The translations under genes and the position numbers were made by a program. A stretch of DNA of 13,611 bases from Nitriliruptorales bacterium (lineage in GTDB: Bacteria; Actinomycetota; Nitriliruptoria; Euzebyales; Egibacteraceae), in contig SLNF01000047.1 of assembly GCA_007133145.1 (NCBI GenBank), positions 1-13,611 of the forward strand. Reading direction: 5' to 3'. The notes beneath the pieces were generated by a model that made no database searches, was not told the origin of the DNA, and saw only the letters and a list, made by a program, of their open reading frames with translations. Of this stretch, positions 12,976 to 13,611 are shown in pieces (within the stretch, counting starts at the first letter, position 1; each line of letters starts with the position of its first letter).

Positions 12976-13611
12976 ATGGAGCGCCCCTCACCACCGCTGA
13001 CGATCGTCGACCACCCCCTCGCCGCGCACCTGCTCACCGGGCTACGCGACGAGCGGACCGAGCCCGAGCGCTTCCGCCACCTCGCGCGGCGGCTGTCGAC
13101 GGTGCTCATCCTCGAGGCCACCCGCGACCTGCCGACGACGTCGACCACGGTGGCCACACCGATCGAGGAGACCTCCGCGCGGGTCCTCGGTGGAGGGGTC
13201 GTCGCCGTGCCGATCCTGCGGGCCGGCCTGGGGCTGCTCGAGGCCGCCACCGAGCTGTTGCCCGACGTCGGGGTGGGCTACGCCGGGCTCGAGCGCGACG
13301 AGGAGACGCTGCAGCCGGTCTCCTACTACCTCAAGGTCCCCCCGCTCGACGGGCGCTCGGTCCTGCTGCTCGACCCGATGCTCGCGACCGGGGGCTCGGC
13401 GGCCTTCGCCGCGTCGCTGCTCAAGGAGCGCGGCGCGAGGGCGATCCAGCTCGTCTGCGTCGTCGCCGCGCCCGAGGGGGTGGCGCGGCTCGCCGCCGAG
13501 CACCCCGACGTCGCGATCGTCACCGCCGCGCTCGACGAGCGCCTCAACGACGTCGGCTACATCGTCCCCGGCCTCGGCGACTTCGGCGACCGGCTCTTCG
13601 GCACCGGCTAG
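12976..13611 (+). CDS. upp: Uracil phosphoribosyltransferase
   Basis: A complete 211-residue cytoplasmic enzyme that joins uracil to PRPP to make UMP in pyrimidine salvage. Seen: an N-terminal LTIVDHPLAAHLLTGLRD, a VPILRAGLGL motif, the PRPP-binding loop DPMLATGGSA (133-142), and the uracil-binding C-terminus DERLNDVGYIVPGLGDFGDRLFGT. Length is normal for bacterial Upp. ATG 12976 is chosen over longer in-frame extensions (the frame stays open well upstream) because it precedes the conserved first strand and sits behind a -10 box. The stop is the last codon of the window. Divergence from the BMP importer suggests a shared role in nucleobase and nucleoside recovery. Confidence 0.97.
   Translation: MERPSPPLTIVDHPLAAHLLTGLRDERTEPERFRHLARRLSTVLILEATRDLPTTSTTVATPIEETSARVLGGGVVAVPILRAGLGLLEAATELLPDVGVGYAGLERDEETLQPVSYYLKVPPLDGRSVLLLDPMLATGGSAAFAASLLKERGARAIQLVCVVAAPEGVARLAAEHPDVAIVTAALDERLNDVGYIVPGLGDFGDRLFGTG

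Noticed and set aside
12795..13250. N-terminal extension of the BMP lipoprotein frame
   Set aside because: It would bury the signal peptide and lipobox and overlap upp; ATG 12794 has AGGAGGT.

Overview
The window is GC-rich DNA, dense with genes, frequent GTG starts and one TTG start. Its proteins are rich in Asp, Glu, Ala, Arg and Val. Candidate promoters carry TAnnnT -10 hexamers without clear -35 boxes, and one gene looks leaderless. Together this points to a high-GC actinobacterium. A deep-branching or salt-adapted lineage is possible because of the acidity of the proteins, but that is inference. No rRNA, tRNA, CRISPR array, insertion sequence or phage gene was seen.

Region 1 (1-3877, + strand) looks like one transcription unit: znuA (5' end missing) - znuC - znuB - zur - sirtuin deacetylase - a small SH3-like protein. 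The gaps are 4, -13, 23, 16 and -4 bases. The first three genes form a zinc-type ABC importer (binding protein, ATPase, membrane channel) and the fourth is a Fur-family repressor with Zur-like cysteines and histidines. The sirtuin also needs structural zinc. The last gene is a free-standing copy of a domain normally found at the N-terminus of Rv0428c-type acetyltransferases. The window opens inside a perfect 18-base tandem repeat that encodes a His/Asp-rich metal-binding loop of ZnuA.

Region 2 (3878-7346) holds a MarR-family regulator (+) convergent with a two-gene unit on the - strand: pyruvate kinase followed by a CoA-disulfide reductase/NADH oxidase-type flavoenzyme. The ribosome binding site of the flavoenzyme overlaps the pyruvate kinase stop codon.

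Region 3 (7419-12794, - strand) is a complete BMP-family (nucleoside-type) ABC importer: lipoprotein receptor - double ATPase - permease - permease. A strong perfect 12-bp hairpin lies between the receptor and ATPase genes, and both permease genes are joined to the gene before them by TGATG overlaps. Divergent from it, uracil phosphoribosyltransferase (upp, 12976-13611, +) fits a role in salvaging imported nucleobases or nucleosides. The 181-base divergent spacer carries two opposed -10 boxes about 50 bases apart with two adjacent palindromes between them.

No wholly new system stands out. The least ordinary items are the stand-alone SH3-like protein coupled to a sirtuin inside a zinc operon, the ZnuA tandem repeat, and the regulatory architecture of the BMP/upp locus.
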